A DNA stretch of 64,000 nucleotides from Riptortus pedestris (GCA_019009955.1 CM032233.1:95253501-95317500); one strand, 5' to 3'; shown: positions 44,169 through 56,023, counted from the first letter of the stretch. Program-made: numbers and translations. The notes: generated by a model from the sequence alone, not told the origin.

Positions 44169-44213
<45 letters not shown>

Positions 44214-44613
44214 ATCATGAATATTAACCGAGATATTTGTATTTTTTAGGGATATCGAGAGACCTTTATTATACAGATTCACGCATATTCCTTGCGTGTT
44301 GGAGTCATCAATTAAGATCTTACGTTCTTGTTTGGAAGATGTTTACTTGATCTATACCGTACTCGATCTATAACTGTTTCAACCGACACTGAAAGTCAAA
44401 TTTGTTATGGGCTGACCTGGAATAGTGGGGATTTAGAGAGAGGGAACGCTTTCCTTTGTAGATATTATTAACATGTAAATTGACTGGATGATTTCCGTTT
44501 GTATTTACCCCCGTAACATTCTCGGTGGGGTTACCAGTATGTAGATTTATCTGTTGTAAACCTTCCGGTTGGAAATCTGCTTAGTTTACGCAGCCCCTGT
44601 GTGACGGACTTTT
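42753..44613 (+). mobile_element. HINE, interrupted by the TA-flanked modular repeat
   Basis: Head remnant CTTCAGCTATTTAGGTTGCA, short TA, body to GTGCATAGCCCCAA. The insertion 43036-44213 follows, then TATCATGAATATTAACCGAG continues the body to GTTGGAAATCTGCTTAGTTT, CGCAGCCCCTGTG, TGACGGACTTTT. Confidence 0.78.
43036..44213 (+). mobile_element. TA-flanked modular repeat, copy 1
   Basis: (TA)n at both ends (43037-43093, 44174-44210) encloses a 1.1-kb unit. It starts ACTAGCTCAGATACCCGG with the hairpin CCCGGCTTCGCCCGGG. Three successive modules of about 300 bp follow, each with CCCTTATAACC(C/T)CC(A/C)CTCC, a TACCGAGTTT-like word, TTCGGTT and GTATAACTC. Near the end are AAGTTTCATAAAATTCGGTT CAGCC, (ACAA)n, and ATGCAGATATGGTGTCTATG. 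The TTCGGTTCAGCCG word and (ACAA)n resemble LINE/SINE 3' ends, but no coding region is present. The HINE it interrupts has no TA tract at this place in other copies. Confidence 0.65.
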
Positions 44614-44705
44614 ATTTACATAGAATTAGGGGTTGTGATATGAGATTACAAGTATGTTTTTCCAGTACTGCTTAGTTACGCAGCTCCTGCGTGACGCACT
44701 TCGTG
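44614..44705 (+). mobile_element. Extra HINE 3' end in tandem
   Basis: After the complete 3' end at 44613, TTACATAGAATTAGGGG leads within 90 bp to a second one: TGCTTAGTTACGCAGCTCCT GCG, TGACGCACTT. Two 3' hairpins therefore follow each other in the same orientation. Confidence 0.7.
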
Positions 44706-45340
44706 TGTTCTTGTCATGCAGCAAACCTCAATAGCTCCATTTTCTAAATGAAAAACACAGGAAACATTTATTGTCTAGATTAGATTAAAGGGGAGAGAAG
44801 AAAGGGAAGGGAGTGGTGTTGTTGGAATGAGTGATATAGAGGAAATGGGAGGGAAGTAAGCCAGGGCTATGGGGGCCTATGTCTTGGCCGGTTGTCTAAT
44901 GACAGGATTAGTGAGAGCGATCGGCCTTACCTTATAGCCGCACCATTGGCTCTCTCTCACCAGCCCGACTTATGCCCTAGTCTGAATTTCATGCTCCTAC
45001 CCTCCCTCCATTCCCGGGATCAACCCTTATCAATTAGCCAAACAGCCACCGCAGGCAATATATATGAATTGCCAGTCTCCTGTAAATAGATTAGCAAATG
45101 AGATTTACTTTGCAATGTCCGAACCAACCTCAAGTCCCACAGCAGTGTTGTTGGAAGTGAAGAATATTGTGTACTTGGAGAGAGAAAAAGATTCCAATTC
45201 TTCACAAGTTTTTTTTTATTTCAGCGCTAAGTACTTTCGAAGACTATTGTCTCCATCTTCTCAGAGCTACTTGCATGCGCTCATAGGGAAAGAGAGCAAG
45301 TGACTCTACTTTAAGTCCTTCCTGTTTTGCTTGACTCCCG
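44706..45340. other. Low-repeat island
   Basis: Mixed composition, including GGCCGGTTGTCTAATGACAG, TCGGCCTTACCTTATAGCCG and CCCGGGATCAACCC. The 61-79 codon frames near 44892-45303 on both strands have no recognised domain. 45340-45390 resembles a HINE body (ATATAACAGCATATAGTTAA). Confidence 0.3.
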
Positions 45341-45394
45341 ATATAACAGCATATAGTTAATATAGCATGAGTCCATTCCACAGGAGTAGCATTA

Positions 45395-45935
45395 AATGAA
45401 AACACGTATTTCGTTTATAAAAAATCAGTACGCAATTAGTTTAAAATAAATTAATTCCTAGAACGTTTTTGTTATGTTGGTGATCATTGAAGTAAACATT
45501 TTTTTTTTTTGGATTCATTCAAGAATACTTTTGAATTATTTTGTTTTAAATGTGTTTTTTTTAATTTTAGAATCCATTACTTTTCCCGTAGACTTGTTTC
45601 AATGATAATTTGGTTGGCTACATGTTTTATTTCGCAGCATTTTTCAATAAAATGTGCCGTTTTTGAAATAAAGATTTGTGCATTTTACGGTTAAAGGATG
45701 ATTCAAATCGAAAATTTCACCTATATAAACTCGTTTTAAAATTTTATTTTCTACAAGAATCCGTTATAAAAACTGTGGTATTCCATTGGAAATATCAAAG
45801 TAATGGTCGCTGGAAAAGTACTGGAGAAGATTAGGAGGTTGAATATGGACCGAAAAAATTCTTCAGGGGCCACACTGTCAATTATGGCATACGAAGTCTC
45901 ACCATTTAATTAATACAATTGGCGATTTTAGGTGG
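45395..45935 (+). repeat. Unclassified interspersed repeat X, copy 2
   Basis: Uninterrupted relative of 39835-40605. At GCAATTAGTTTAAAATAAAT TAATT it shows the empty site for the foldback insertion of copy 1. Contains ACTTTTCCCGTAGAC, GCATTTTTCAATAAAATGTG, TTCTTCAGGGGCCACACTG. No reading frame. Confidence 0.7.
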
Positions 45936-45970
45936 GGGGGGGTGGCACGGGAATTCGGGACACCCTGTGC

Positions 45971-45973
<3 letters not shown>

Positions 45974-46029
<56 letters not shown>

Positions 46030-46034
46030 TTTTT

Positions 46035-46102
<68 letters not shown>
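45974..46102. repeat. (TA)n T-run (TG)n compound microsatellite
   Basis: About 130 bp. Three overlapping frames of repeated Tyr-Ile or Cys-Val residues are artefacts. Confidence 0.95.
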
Positions 46103-46104
<2 letters not shown>

Positions 46105-46275
46105 CACGCTCTAGGGGTCGCAATTTTTTTTTGGTTACCAAACTCGGAATTTAAACGTTATATGTAAAATTATATAAGGCCAAGTTCGTTAATAACTGAA
46201 ATCCGACCATTGGGTTCAGAGAGGGGAATTTCGAAAGTTTCTCTAAGAAAATTTATTATCCGTTAGAACAACTAT
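45974..46275 (+). mobile_element. HINE fragment: microsatellite and start of body
   Basis: (TA)n then T-run then (TG)n (45974-46102), followed by TTCACGCTCTAGGGGTCGCA, GGTTACCAAACTCGG and CCAAGTTCGTTAATAACTGA. Truncated after about 170 bp of body. Confidence 0.75.
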
Positions 46276-47054
46276 ATTTCGTATGCCAGTTGAATTTCTA
46301 AGTTTAACTGGTGACACTCCATATACTTCTGTAAAGACTCTTGAAGTCAACGAATTCTCATTATGTTTAAAAACTCAAGAAAGTAATCTAGTAGGACGGA
46401 AGGATCCCTAGAACAGATTCATCAGAAGGAACTTTAAAAACAAATACACGGCGTTCACCCCCTTATGAATATTCGAGCTGGAGTCAACAGAATTTAGTGG
46501 TCCACGAGGGGGGACGGGGGGGGGACCAGCCCTGACCGCAAATACCATTTACATATAAGACTCCTGTGTCTCGCCCTTCTTGTTTTATGGACTCTTCCCC
46601 TTGCGAAAAAATTACCATGTAAACTCTGTTTGAAATACCCTACCGCCTCACTTAATTTGGGCCACCCCCTTATAATGCATAATGAATACCCCTGGTCTCT
46701 TGTATATACATGAAAGAGTTGAGAAAATTGAACGAGACCCGAAAGGTAGGGGCCGGGATCGAATTTAAGGCTGACGGTGTGGAAGGAGCAAGGAAACTCT
46801 AGCCTGGCTGACAGCCCTCAGGAGAGACAGCCTTTATCTGCTTCACCCCTACCACTCACCCCTTTACTGCTTTAAGTTGATTTTTCCACCTTCCATTCTA
46901 CCTTTATTCATGAGCACAACTCGAAACTTAGCCATACGACAGAATTAATCTAGACGAGAAACGTACCTTATATTTTAGTAAATTGGTTTCATTCCTCATA
47001 ATGAAAAAATGTAGATACGGGGACCACATGACTTCCCTGTACACCTAATAAATT
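46276..47054. other. Low-repeat GC-richer island
   Basis: Contains CCTGACCGCAAATACC (46528-46543), TTATAATGCATAATGAATAC (46670-46689) and CTGGCTGACAGCCCTCAGG. The first includes a Runt-type ACCGCAAA word and the second an octamer-like ATGCATAAT. Enhancer function is speculation. No gene-like frame. Confidence 0.3.
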
Positions 47055-47685
47055 AAAATGTCCGTCAAGCAGGAGCTGCGTTAACTAAGCAGATTTCCCC
47101 ACGAGCGTCACGTATTTGCATTTATCTCAAAATGTAAAGGTTCAATGAGAACAATATGTGGTATTTAGGCTTCAAATAAAGTGCTACATTATATAATTGC
47201 TTATTCTTAATATGACATGAGTCGGAGTGGGGGTTTATTGACAGCCGAAAACTAATAAATGCAAATATCTCGGTTAATAATTAAGACACTCAAAAAACGT
47301 ACATAAAAATATTTAGAGAACATTCAATTTGCAATAAGATTGGTTCTAAATTTTTTTTCGATCCGACGTATAATAAAGGAGATATTTCGAATTTTCGAAA
47401 TTTTCTACTTTAACCCGCCCCTCCCCCCCCCTTCCACTGGTTCGATTTCAGCCATTAACGAATTCGGCCTTTAGCTTTACACTAAACGCTTATATGTCGG
47501 GTTTGGTTACAATCAAATAAGAATTTCGACCACTAGAGCCGTAACAGAAAAGTATGTGTTTGTATATAATTTTGAACGGACCTCATTTTCGTCATCTACT
47601 AGGTCGGATCGATGGACATTTGAGGAAATTTATCGAAAATCGTGCCATGAGTACGACCTCAATAGCTGATTTCCCTTAAGGGAAG
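47055..47685 (-). mobile_element. HINE, full length, microsatellite nearly absent
   Basis: 3' end ATGTCCGTCAAGCAGGAGCT, AAGCAGATTTCC, complete body (C-run 47421-47431), GTATGTGTTTGTATATAA instead of a TA tract, head block, and GATTTCCCTTAAGGGAAGTT. Confidence 0.85.
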
Positions 47686-48150
47686 TTGGGAGCTGGATTT
47701 TTCTGTTACCAGCAACCCTCGTCATGTAACCCATAAAAACCTTATTGGAGTTAAGTATACATTTTATATTACAAGATTTGATATTCAACTTTTTATATTA
47801 AAAGATTTGATAAAGGAGACGAAAATTGATGTATCCTACAGTTAGTTGACATTTAATGGAAATTAATATATTTCACTTCATCGAATAACTCCTTTTTAAA
47901 GGCTCTGAAATTTATAATAGGCAGAAGATAATATTTTTAAATATAAAAAAACCTCTTAAGAAGACGTATCATGACTTAACGTTCAATGATGTTTCGATAT
48001 AAATATGTGAAATTTATTGGAGAATTTGGATTCCACCTACTTTCCTGTATCCAATAATAATCAGTTCTATCAGAGTTTCATGTAGGAATAACAATCCACC
48101 TGTGCTGCAATGCTATTCGTGGTATTTAAATAATATTATTTGTTGGTTTT
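47686..48150. other. AT-rich spacer
   Basis: No recognised element. A direct repeat ATATTCAACTTTTTATATTA / TTTTATATTACAAGATTTGA lies near 47760-47815. Confidence 0.3.
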
Positions 48151-48154
48151 AGCT

Positions 48155-49019
48155 GATTTAGCAGGGAAATCAGCTATTGAAGTCGTACACATGATGCTAT
48201 TTTCGAAATTGTTCTTCAAAGGTCCATCGATCATACCTAGGAGATGATGAAAATGAGGTCCGTTCAAAACTGTATATATATATAGTTTATATCGGACCAG
48301 GGGAGGGGGGGTTTAGAGAGGAGGAATTTCGAAATATCTCTGTTACTATACGTGGTATCGAAAAAGTGTATAGAAACATTCTTATTACAAATTAAATTTA
48401 CTATAAATATTGTTCTATACATGTTTTCCGTATAATAAGTATTAACCGAGATATTTGGATTTTATAGTTTTACGCTTTTAATAAACCCCCACTCCTACTA
48501 GTGCCATATTAATAATAAGCTGTTATATCATGAACCACTTCATTATAAGGTTAAATATCAAATATTATTCTCAACTAAGATTTATTATACGGGATACAAA
48601 CAAGCATGTTCTGTTGATCCCCCCCCCTCTTTTGTTTTTGGACTACTAAAATTTGATTGATTGAGATAGAAATGATTCTGATTAATTATAAACTACAGTA
48701 CAAGATATTGTAAACAGTTTTAAATACACTTGATATGTTATATTCAGATATATTTGATTAATAGTTCATCTTTTCTATAATAGAATAATTCTATCTAGTC
48801 AGCGTTGCGAAGTTGGCTCACTGTTTTTTTACAATTCAGACGCTTTCCGTTGTAGATATTATTAAAAATAAATTGGCTTAATGATTTCTTATTACCGTTT
48901 GTATTTATCACATTAAAATTCACGGCGGTGTTACTAGTATGTAGATTTATCCGTTGTAAACCTTCCCGTGGGAAATCTGCTTAGTTTACGCAGCCCCTGC
49001 GTGACGGACTTTTTTTTTT
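48155..49019 (+). mobile_element. HINE, full length, short head
   Basis: TTAGCAGGGAAATCAGCTAT shows a head that lost the inner half of the palindrome. TATATATATA minimal microsatellite, body with C-run 48620-48628, CGTGGGAAATCTGCTTAGTT, CGCAGCCCCTGCG, GACGGACTTTT. Confidence 0.85.
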
Positions 49020-49289
49020 AATCGAATTACTATTGAAGAGGTGGGTAACTTTACTGAGCTGTGTCACTTGTTAACTTAAGCTATAATTTTACAAAAATTG
49101 CACAATAGGGTTTCAGGAAAATGATATTGCATCTGTTCAATGTTCTATTTCTCCTTTTTGGATTTCGGCGTAGTATTAAAACTATGGAAGAAATGATATA
49201 AAATATATTAATTTCCTATTCTATTTGATTAACATTTACTAAATAGAATAGGGCACATCAAATATTTTTGTTTTATATTAAACATTTAC

Positions 49290-50010
49290 TTATATTTCTT
49301 TAAATATTGTTAACCAGCATTTTAACTTATATAATCAATCTATTTAACAATTATATATTTATATCATAATATCTTAATACCACTCTAATCATATATCCAT
49401 TTTTAATTTATTGACATGCTTTTTTATTTGTCTTAAATTTATTAAAGGACGACATGATTTATAAATTATGAAAAACTTGCCCCACCTTAAAAAGTAAGTA
49501 CCTTAAATTTTGGAAGTTTTATATAATATTTTAACATTTTTGATAGTACTCATCATGCGAATAAAATCCTGCTTCAGACCTGAAGTTCTTTAATTTATTT
49601 GAAACAAAGAATGTTTTTTAATAGATTTAAAAAATTCGGACTGTGGTTTGATATGTTTTACTCCTGAAAATGATACGCTTGTGTCAACATAATTATGTTT
49701 GTGGTTGGGAGTTTGAAGCATATTCTTTTATCTTGTTTCATGATTATGTGTTATAAAGTTCTGTAGAACAAGTTCATGTTTTGTCTCACCAACAGTATTG
49801 TGTTGGTACATATATATTGAAGGAAAAGTCATTATTTTTGATTTCTTAGAAGAGGCCAGGAATCTCTCGACTTTCTGTTGAATGTACACCTTACTGCTCT
49901 CTTCTCCAATCAAATATTAAAATATGATTTTTTCCGTTACTCCAATGCAGAACTTAATCCCTTAAGTCAAACATCCTGTCCTTTATCAAGATGGTTTTGA
50001 TGTTTTTCCA
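49290..50010 (-). pseudogene. LINE RT C-terminus and 3' untranslated region (family C), copy 1
   Basis: The minus strand from about 49913 reads VERFLASSKKSKIMTFPSIY, then THNHETR, KNMLQTPNHKHNYVDT, SVSFSGVK and IKKHSLFQIN. The 'L..PS.Y.......HNHETR...', '..G.K.YN.LP..IK' order is the close of a CR1/Jockey-type RT. The untranslated region shares ATAATTTATAAATCATG and ATTAAAAATGGAT-type words with the plus copy at 60490-61315. Frameshifts and stops throughout. Confidence 0.72.
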
Positions 50011-51000
50011 TTATAGTTTCCTAAATAAATATTGGTAGATGAATTTCATTTACAGCTTGACTATCAGGGTATTTACTTCTGAATGGCTGTTTTCCAAACG
50101 GAAACCCCATACAATTACCAAATTGCAAGCAGATGTTTGTGCAATCACACTTAAAAGCACTTGTAGAATGTAATCAATTACTTCGATATTCTTAATTCGG
50201 AATAGCTTTTAGCGCGGATACTAAATTAAGGTGGAGGGTATAGCGGGCTGAAGATGGAAATGGTCCCTTTAGAACACTGATCAGACTTAGTTCCGGTACA
50301 TTAAGGTGTCCGGGAGCTGGTGGTCTTGGGGGGAAGGCATTGTTTTAATCTAGCCTTGAGACAGAGGCACATGGGGGATAGGTCGGCCACCCCTCACATA
50401 CACATCCCAGCCGCCACACACCAGCACTAAGGGAGGAATTCGGATATTTAGGAGAGGCCGCCCCGACCGCAAAACCCTCCCACCGAATTAAAATACAATA
50501 ATGTCCCTCGAGCGAGGAGCAATCCCCGAATTTACTGCCGCCGACCCCCAGAATAGATTAACACTTTGAATTTAATAAATTTATTCCTGTGGAGTAATTG
50601 AAAATTCCACAAGGGAGGAGACATCCCGACCCCCCCCCCCCCGCTCATTAAGCCTGGGCGACTCCCAATTATTGGGACCACACATCCTTTGCTTCCGGAG
50701 TCTGAAAGACGGCCTCCTCCCCCCGCACTTTCCACTCCCAAAATCATCCACAATAGCACATTCAAAGTGACCATTTCCTTCCCAATCATATATCATTATT
50801 ATTCTTACGAACTGAATAAATTTTCCATTACGCTGGACTCGAATGCATACTCTGCACTTAATCAGTGCGTCTGAGCATAATACATGAATGTATAACTAGG
50901 TGCGTTAGTACCAGCCAACGAAAAGGGGTAAACCATTCCTCTTAGCATATTAATTATTATAACACCCATTTTATAAAATCAAGACATTAAACAAAAGAAT
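50011..51000. other. Low-repeat GC-richer island
   Basis: 50220-50800 is GC-richer: CGCCCCGACCGCAAAACCCT-type sequence near 50460, C-run 50629-50642, AGGCCTCCTCCCC-like runs. 61-85 codon frames on both strands around 50530-50870 overlap each other and show no domain. A Runt-like GACCGCAAAAC word recurs here as at 46528. Confidence 0.3.
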
Positions 51001-51004
51001 AACT

Positions 51005-51480
51005 ATGTACTGGACCCGGACATACAAAATCAGACAAAGCCCGCAAGTAAACAAACTCACCATATCTGCTACTCAAAAAAGAACTTACAACACATATTGT
51101 ACACACCAAGATATTCACGTCCAAGTAAAACATATGATCTCAATACATAGCAGAAATTTTGGTTTGTCACAACTGACAACAAACGTCGAGAACTGAAACA
51201 CGTAGTTCGTGAATGGCCTTCCTCAAAAAGGCTATTTAGAAGAGAAGATGTAGTTTTAAGGAGGTTAAGAATTGGCCACTCACAACTCACTCACACTTAC
51301 TGCCAACACTGTAACTGTAGACTTACTATAAAACATATACTAACTGACTGCTATCTAAGGACTCACATAGACCTACCATAGACTTTTACTGAATTTCTAC
51401 ATGACCGTAGCCTGTATATACACCACGTATTACACTACTTGAAACAAAAAAAATTTTTCCAAAAATTATAATGTAGGGCA
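51005..51480 (+). pseudogene. I/R1-type LINE C-terminal remnant
   Basis: The plus strand reads RREDVVLRRLRIGHSQLTHT YC, directly followed by QHCNCRLTIKHILTDCYLRT. This is the 'LRIGH..LTH.YLL...P.C..C...LTI.HIL..C' knuckle of I-superfamily LINEs, with the YLL-to-P linker deleted. It is related to the minus-strand remnant at 10625-11560. RNase H is not recognisable upstream. Confidence 0.72.
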
Positions 51481-51830
51481 ATATTGAAAATATTTGCAGA
51501 AATGTGCATACTTACGTAAATATAATGAAGTGATTATAGGAATTTAACTGATTCCTTGCTAAATCGCCCCAGTCACGAAATGTGTTTATTGTAATAATAA
51601 ATATAAAATCATCCTTCCGTATTCTTCTGCTGGTATTTCTAAAAGACTAATTTTGTCGAAACAAAACTAAATACATATATGCGGCACTTACTCAACATAA
51701 AGAACCAACAAATATTTTTAGTTCCTTGTATCCTTGGAGTATTTTATTTGCTAAAATTTCCGTTTCGACCCTACCTCAACACATTTTGACTAGTTTCGAA
51801 GATACGTCTGTACTTATCTCGCAATACACA
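51481..51830. other. AT-rich spacer
   Basis: No recognised element. Confidence 0.3.
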
Positions 51831-52758
51831 AAAACTCCGTAACGCAGGGGCTGCAGAAACTAAGCTGATTTCTCACGTGCTGCTTGAAACACTATTGATC
51901 TCTATTTCTATGTAAAAATCCGATGGATACAAGAGGAGGCTTAATAAAGATTGAAAACATGAAAACACGAGTAACACACTTAATATATGAGCTATAATTG
52001 ATTAACAAGAGTGGTTCTATAACATTCTTTGATACTACATATAATAATGGATATATTATGAATATTCGAATTCATGCCTCTACCCCCCCTCTCCAAGTTT
52101 TCCGAATTCAGGCATTAACTAATATGATCCTTCCTGTGGAATAAAAAAAGTTCGTCACGCAGGGGCTGCGTAAACTAAACAGATTTTCCATGTGAAGTTT
52201 TACAATAGAGAAATCTGCATACTGGTAACACAATAGCACCGTGATTAAATACAAACGGTAATGAGAAATCTTTTAGTTAATTAAAATAAATTCCCAACTG
52301 AAACGGCTTCTGAATTGTAAGAATAATTTATATTTTAATAACTCAAATTTTAGTAGTCCAAGAACTTAAGAAAGGGGGGGGGGCAGATGAACAGAACGTA
52401 TTTGCATAAAATTTACAAAGTAAGGAAGGTAAGGTAAGGTTAGAAGAAGCTTCCACCTGAGCCGAGTAGTGACGGAAATGGCCGACCTAATCCGAACTAT
52501 ACCCACAAGAAAAAAAATGTGTATAACAATATTTATAGTAAATTTAATTTGCAATAAGATTGGTTCTATACAATATTTCGATCCGATGCATAATAACGGA
52601 GATATTTTGAATTTTCGAAAATCCCCTCTCTAAACCCCCCCCCTCTATTTTGATTTCAGCCATTAACGAACGTGATCTGTCTTTTTAAATAAAACGGTTA
52701 AATATCAAGTTTCGGAACCATCACACACCAATCGCGACCGCTAGAGCGTTAACAGACA

Positions 52759-52834
<76 letters not shown>

Positions 52835-53049
52835 GAACGGACCTCATTTTCGTCATCTCCTGGGTAGGATCGATGGACATTTGAAGAGATTTTTCGAAAA
52901 TCGCGTCATGAGTACGACCTCAATAGCTGATTTCATAACATTTTTCGACATCATCCGGGTAGATCAATGGACGTTTAAAGAAAGTTATTAAAAATTTTGT
53001 GATGAATAGAACCTCAATAGCATATTTCCCTTAAGAGAACTCTGGTAAA
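51831..53049 (-). mobile_element. HINE (short-body variant) containing a nested HINE
   Basis: Outer copy: 3' end ACTCCGTAACGCAGGGGCTG, AAGCTGATTTCTCACGTG, variant body to TCCTTCCTGTGG. It resumes at 52935 with CATAACATTTTTCGACATC, GTAGATCAATGGACG and the head ATTTCCCTTAAGAGAACTC. The inner copy occupies 52144-52934. Confidence 0.75.
52144..52934 (-). mobile_element. HINE nested inside a HINE
   Basis: From AAGTTCGTCACGCAGGGGCT through body, 65 bp of TA (52764-52828), conserved head block, to CTCAATAGCTGATTT, where the outer copy's sequence takes over. The terminal half of the inner palindrome is missing. Confidence 0.8.
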
Positions 53050-53855
53050 CCGGTTGGCCATAGAATTCAAATGTTTCATATTTGTCATTGTTGTAACCTC
53101 TTATTTGTCTAATTGTGCACCTCTCTTTTTTTTTTATCAAAATCGACTAAGGGGTGGAAGATTAGAACATTTCTCTTTACTTATTAAAGATGCTAAAACG
53201 TTGTTAATGACTTATTTTTTTTTATTCAAAAATACACATAAATTATGTTCTGAGCATTTTTCGATCCGAAGCATTCAATAGAGATATATAACATTAGAAT
53301 AAAAACATCACTTAAAATAAAGTGCAACTAAATATTTTGTTTAATTAATTGAATTGTAGAACAAGTAATGATGGCCACATCAGATTTCATTACGTTAAGC
53401 GTTATCAGCAACACTTTAGTAATGCATGAAGTATATTATATTATAAATCAATATATTTCCCTAGATCATCAAAAATAAGGACAATTTTTAGATTTTCAGA
53501 CTTTTGTAGGAGTCTTGACTTTGCGCCTGCCTATTAGTAAAAATATTATACCTATGTAATATTTTATTATTTTGTCATTACATTTGGCATTCAATTGTAC
53601 CACCTTATTTATGTAAGATTACTGAGGCATAAAGGAAAAGGATAAGCTAGTTTTATAGTCTTCAGAATTTACAAAAATACCAAAACAAAGTATTTCTTGA
53701 ATATGTTCTTATAATGTTTCTTCTCAAACTAAAGTTTAAAAATATTTTTCTGATAATGAGGAGTATCGATATAGAGGAGGGCTAAAATACCTATCAGAGT
53801 ATCATTATATTATTAGTATAAAAAATTATACTTAAATATTATCAGAAAACCTGTT
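53050..53855. other. AT-rich spacer
   Basis: A 75-codon plus frame at 53054-53281 has no recognised motif. Otherwise AT-rich DNA with no repeat blocks identified. Confidence 0.3.
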
Positions 53856-53859
53856 CTAT

Positions 53860-53880
53860 TATTATTCGGATCGAAAAATG

Positions 53881-53935
<55 letters not shown>

Positions 53936-54493
53936 TGTTAACGATCTAGAGGGCGCAATTTTTGATTGATCGTTACCAAACTCGATATTTAATCGTTTCA
54001 TGTAAAAAGAATGGTCAAGTTCATCAATGGCTGAAATCGGACTAGTGGGAGGGAAACCTCGAAAAACCTCCGTTACTATACGTCGGATCGAAAAATTGTA
54101 TAGTACCAACCTTATTTAAAATTAAATGGTCTATATATTGCTATATACATTTATTCTCTATATAGATTATTAACCGAGATATGTGTATTTTTCAGTTTTC
54201 AGCTTTCAGCAAACCCCCACAGTACTAGAAATAGTAAATAGTTTTCAATAAAATGAATATATATTCAGAAATATTTCATTAATTGTTCTTCTTTCCGGTG
54301 TAAATTCTATCTATTCAGCTCTACGATGCTGGCTGCCCTGTTGGTTTACATTTTGACTTAATTGACTGAAAGATTCCTTATTACCTTAGTTCCTTAGTTT
54401 GTATTTATTCCCTGAACATTCACGGTGGTGTTACTCGTATGTAGATTTATCTGTTGTAAACCTTCCCGCAGGAAATCTGCGGACTTTTTTTTT
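53860..54493 (+). mobile_element. HINE with deleted 3' hairpin
   Basis: CGGATCGAAAAATGTAATAT then (TA)n (53883-53932), CTGTTAACGATCTAGAGGGC, full body, and GCAGGAAATCTGC joined directly to GGACTTTTTTTT: the hairpin and its flank are lost. Confidence 0.78.
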
Positions 54494-54514
54494 CCTGTAA
54501 ATTCTCAAACTAAT

Positions 54515-54654
54515 GGTATATATATAGTTTTGAAGTGACCTCATTTTCATCATCTCCTGGGTAGGATCGGTATGCATTTGAAGCAATGTTTCACAAATTG
54601 CGCCATGAGTACAATTTCAATTTCAGATTTTCCTTGAGAAAAATCTGCTGAAAC
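54515..54654 (-). mobile_element. HINE head fragment
   Basis: TATATATATAGTTTTGAAG, CATCATCTCCTGGGTAGGAT, GCCATGAGTACAA, CAGATTTTCCTTGAG AAAAATCTGCTGAAA. Short TA tract only. Confidence 0.7.
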
Positions 54655-55457
54655 AAATAAACAGATATGGAAAGAATTAAGTTTGAAAATGATGCCTTAC
54701 AACCCAAGGGCGTAGCAGCTAGAGGATTTTATCTGTATTCTCCCTTTAGTAGGAAGGAACTAGCGATAAAATAAAGGGCGGTGAAGCCATTTAAGGGAGC
54801 GGAGAGGGAAAAGAAATCAAAAAGAAAGGTAGAAAGACAGGGGTAAATGTGCTGCTCTATGAACATAATAACCTCGGGGCCATCAAAGGGGTCAGCAACG
54901 ACAAACAATTATTGTTTCGGTTCGTTAGTAATGTAAGACTGCCTCAGAAATTAGTTCATTATTTGTAACAAAAGGAGACAAAGAGCTTTCAACTTTTTTT
55001 TTTTTTTTTTTTTTTCACGGGGAGCCCCCACCGATGGAGAGGGGGTGTATCGGCCCGGGAATTACTGCTAGCATGTCAAGGAGCGGGCTGGACCTTCCTC
55101 CAAGTTTTAATTGAGGCTTTTCACCGCTAAGTTTACTTTCAGCGGCTAACCAGCTCTCCTTCCTATCCCATCCCCTTCCTCTGCCCTTTACTACCTTTTC
55201 CCTTTAATTCTTTCTCTTTAGTCTTCTTTTTTTTTTAGTGTCACTTTTTTTTTTTTTTTTTTTTTTTTTGGAATACAAAGAACCCTTTCAACAATTCAGC
55301 CCCTCTTGCTCAGATGGAACTTAATTACACAATAGTTTGTGTGTGTGTGAGGGGGGGGGGCAAGGGAGGTTTAACGCCCATTAAACATGCCTGGAGACTT
55401 TGGCAATAATAACCTTAATTGCCCCAGGAGGTTGACATGATATTCAAAAACTTGCAT
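54655..55457. other. Low-repeat island with paired AACAAT/ATTGTT site
   Basis: GGGGCCATCAAAGGGGTCAG is followed by AACAAT-T-ATTGTT (54904-54916), an inverted pair of Sox-type words. T-runs at 54993-55014 and 55237-55269. Later GCCTGGAGACTTTGGCAATA and AACCTTAATTGCCCCAGG (55389-55428). No coding frame or repeat block. Conservation is untested. Confidence 0.3.
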
Positions 55458-55458
55458 G

Positions 55459-55575
55459 TTATTAGCAGACTTCCCTGAAGGGAATCAGCTATTGAGGGCG
55501 CATTCGTGAAACGATTCTCGACAAATTTCTTCAAATTTCTCTTGACGACGAAAAAGAAGTCCGTTCAGTATATTT
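55459..55575 (+). mobile_element. HINE head fragment
   Basis: TTAGCAGACTTCCCTGAAGG GAATCAGC, GCATTCGTGAAACGATTCTC, AAGTCCGTTCAG. Ends before any microsatellite. Confidence 0.75.
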
Positions 55576-55891
55576 ATTGTAATATGTACACGGTTCAGAC
55601 TTCAAAGAGGCTTCCCATGAGAGGCCCTGTCACCGCCTTCTATAAATTGAGTCAACTGTGTTAGGTAATAGATGCAGAATGGAGTTGCAACGTTGGACTT
55701 AATATATTGTGGACATTTTTCATGGGGAAAAGACTTATTGGGGTGGGGGCATTATTAGTTCAGTGTGTTAGTCTTTAATACATGATGAAGACGATTGTAG
55801 TGGTTGGCCTTCCAAGGAGCTGGTGAAAGAGGTTTTTATAGAACCTCATGTCTGGGGTCTGGTCATGGTTGCCCAGGTGTTGAAAATGCTA

Positions 55892-56023
55892 TTAGCAGAT
55901 TTCCTTTAGGGAATCAGCTGTTGAGATCCTACTCAAGGCACGATTTTCGAAAATTTCCTCAATTGTCCACTGAACCTATCCTCAGGAGTGAGGAAAATGA
56001 CGTCCTTTCAAAACTGTATATAC

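Noticed and set aside
45899..46167. Frames with repeated Tyr-Ile and Cys-Val
   Set aside because: Translation of the (TA)n/(TG)n compound microsatellite inside a HINE.
50532..50874. Overlapping 61-85 codon frames on both strands
   Set aside because: Mutually overlapping, poly-Gly/Pro from G/C runs, no domain; typical of GC-richer non-coding DNA.
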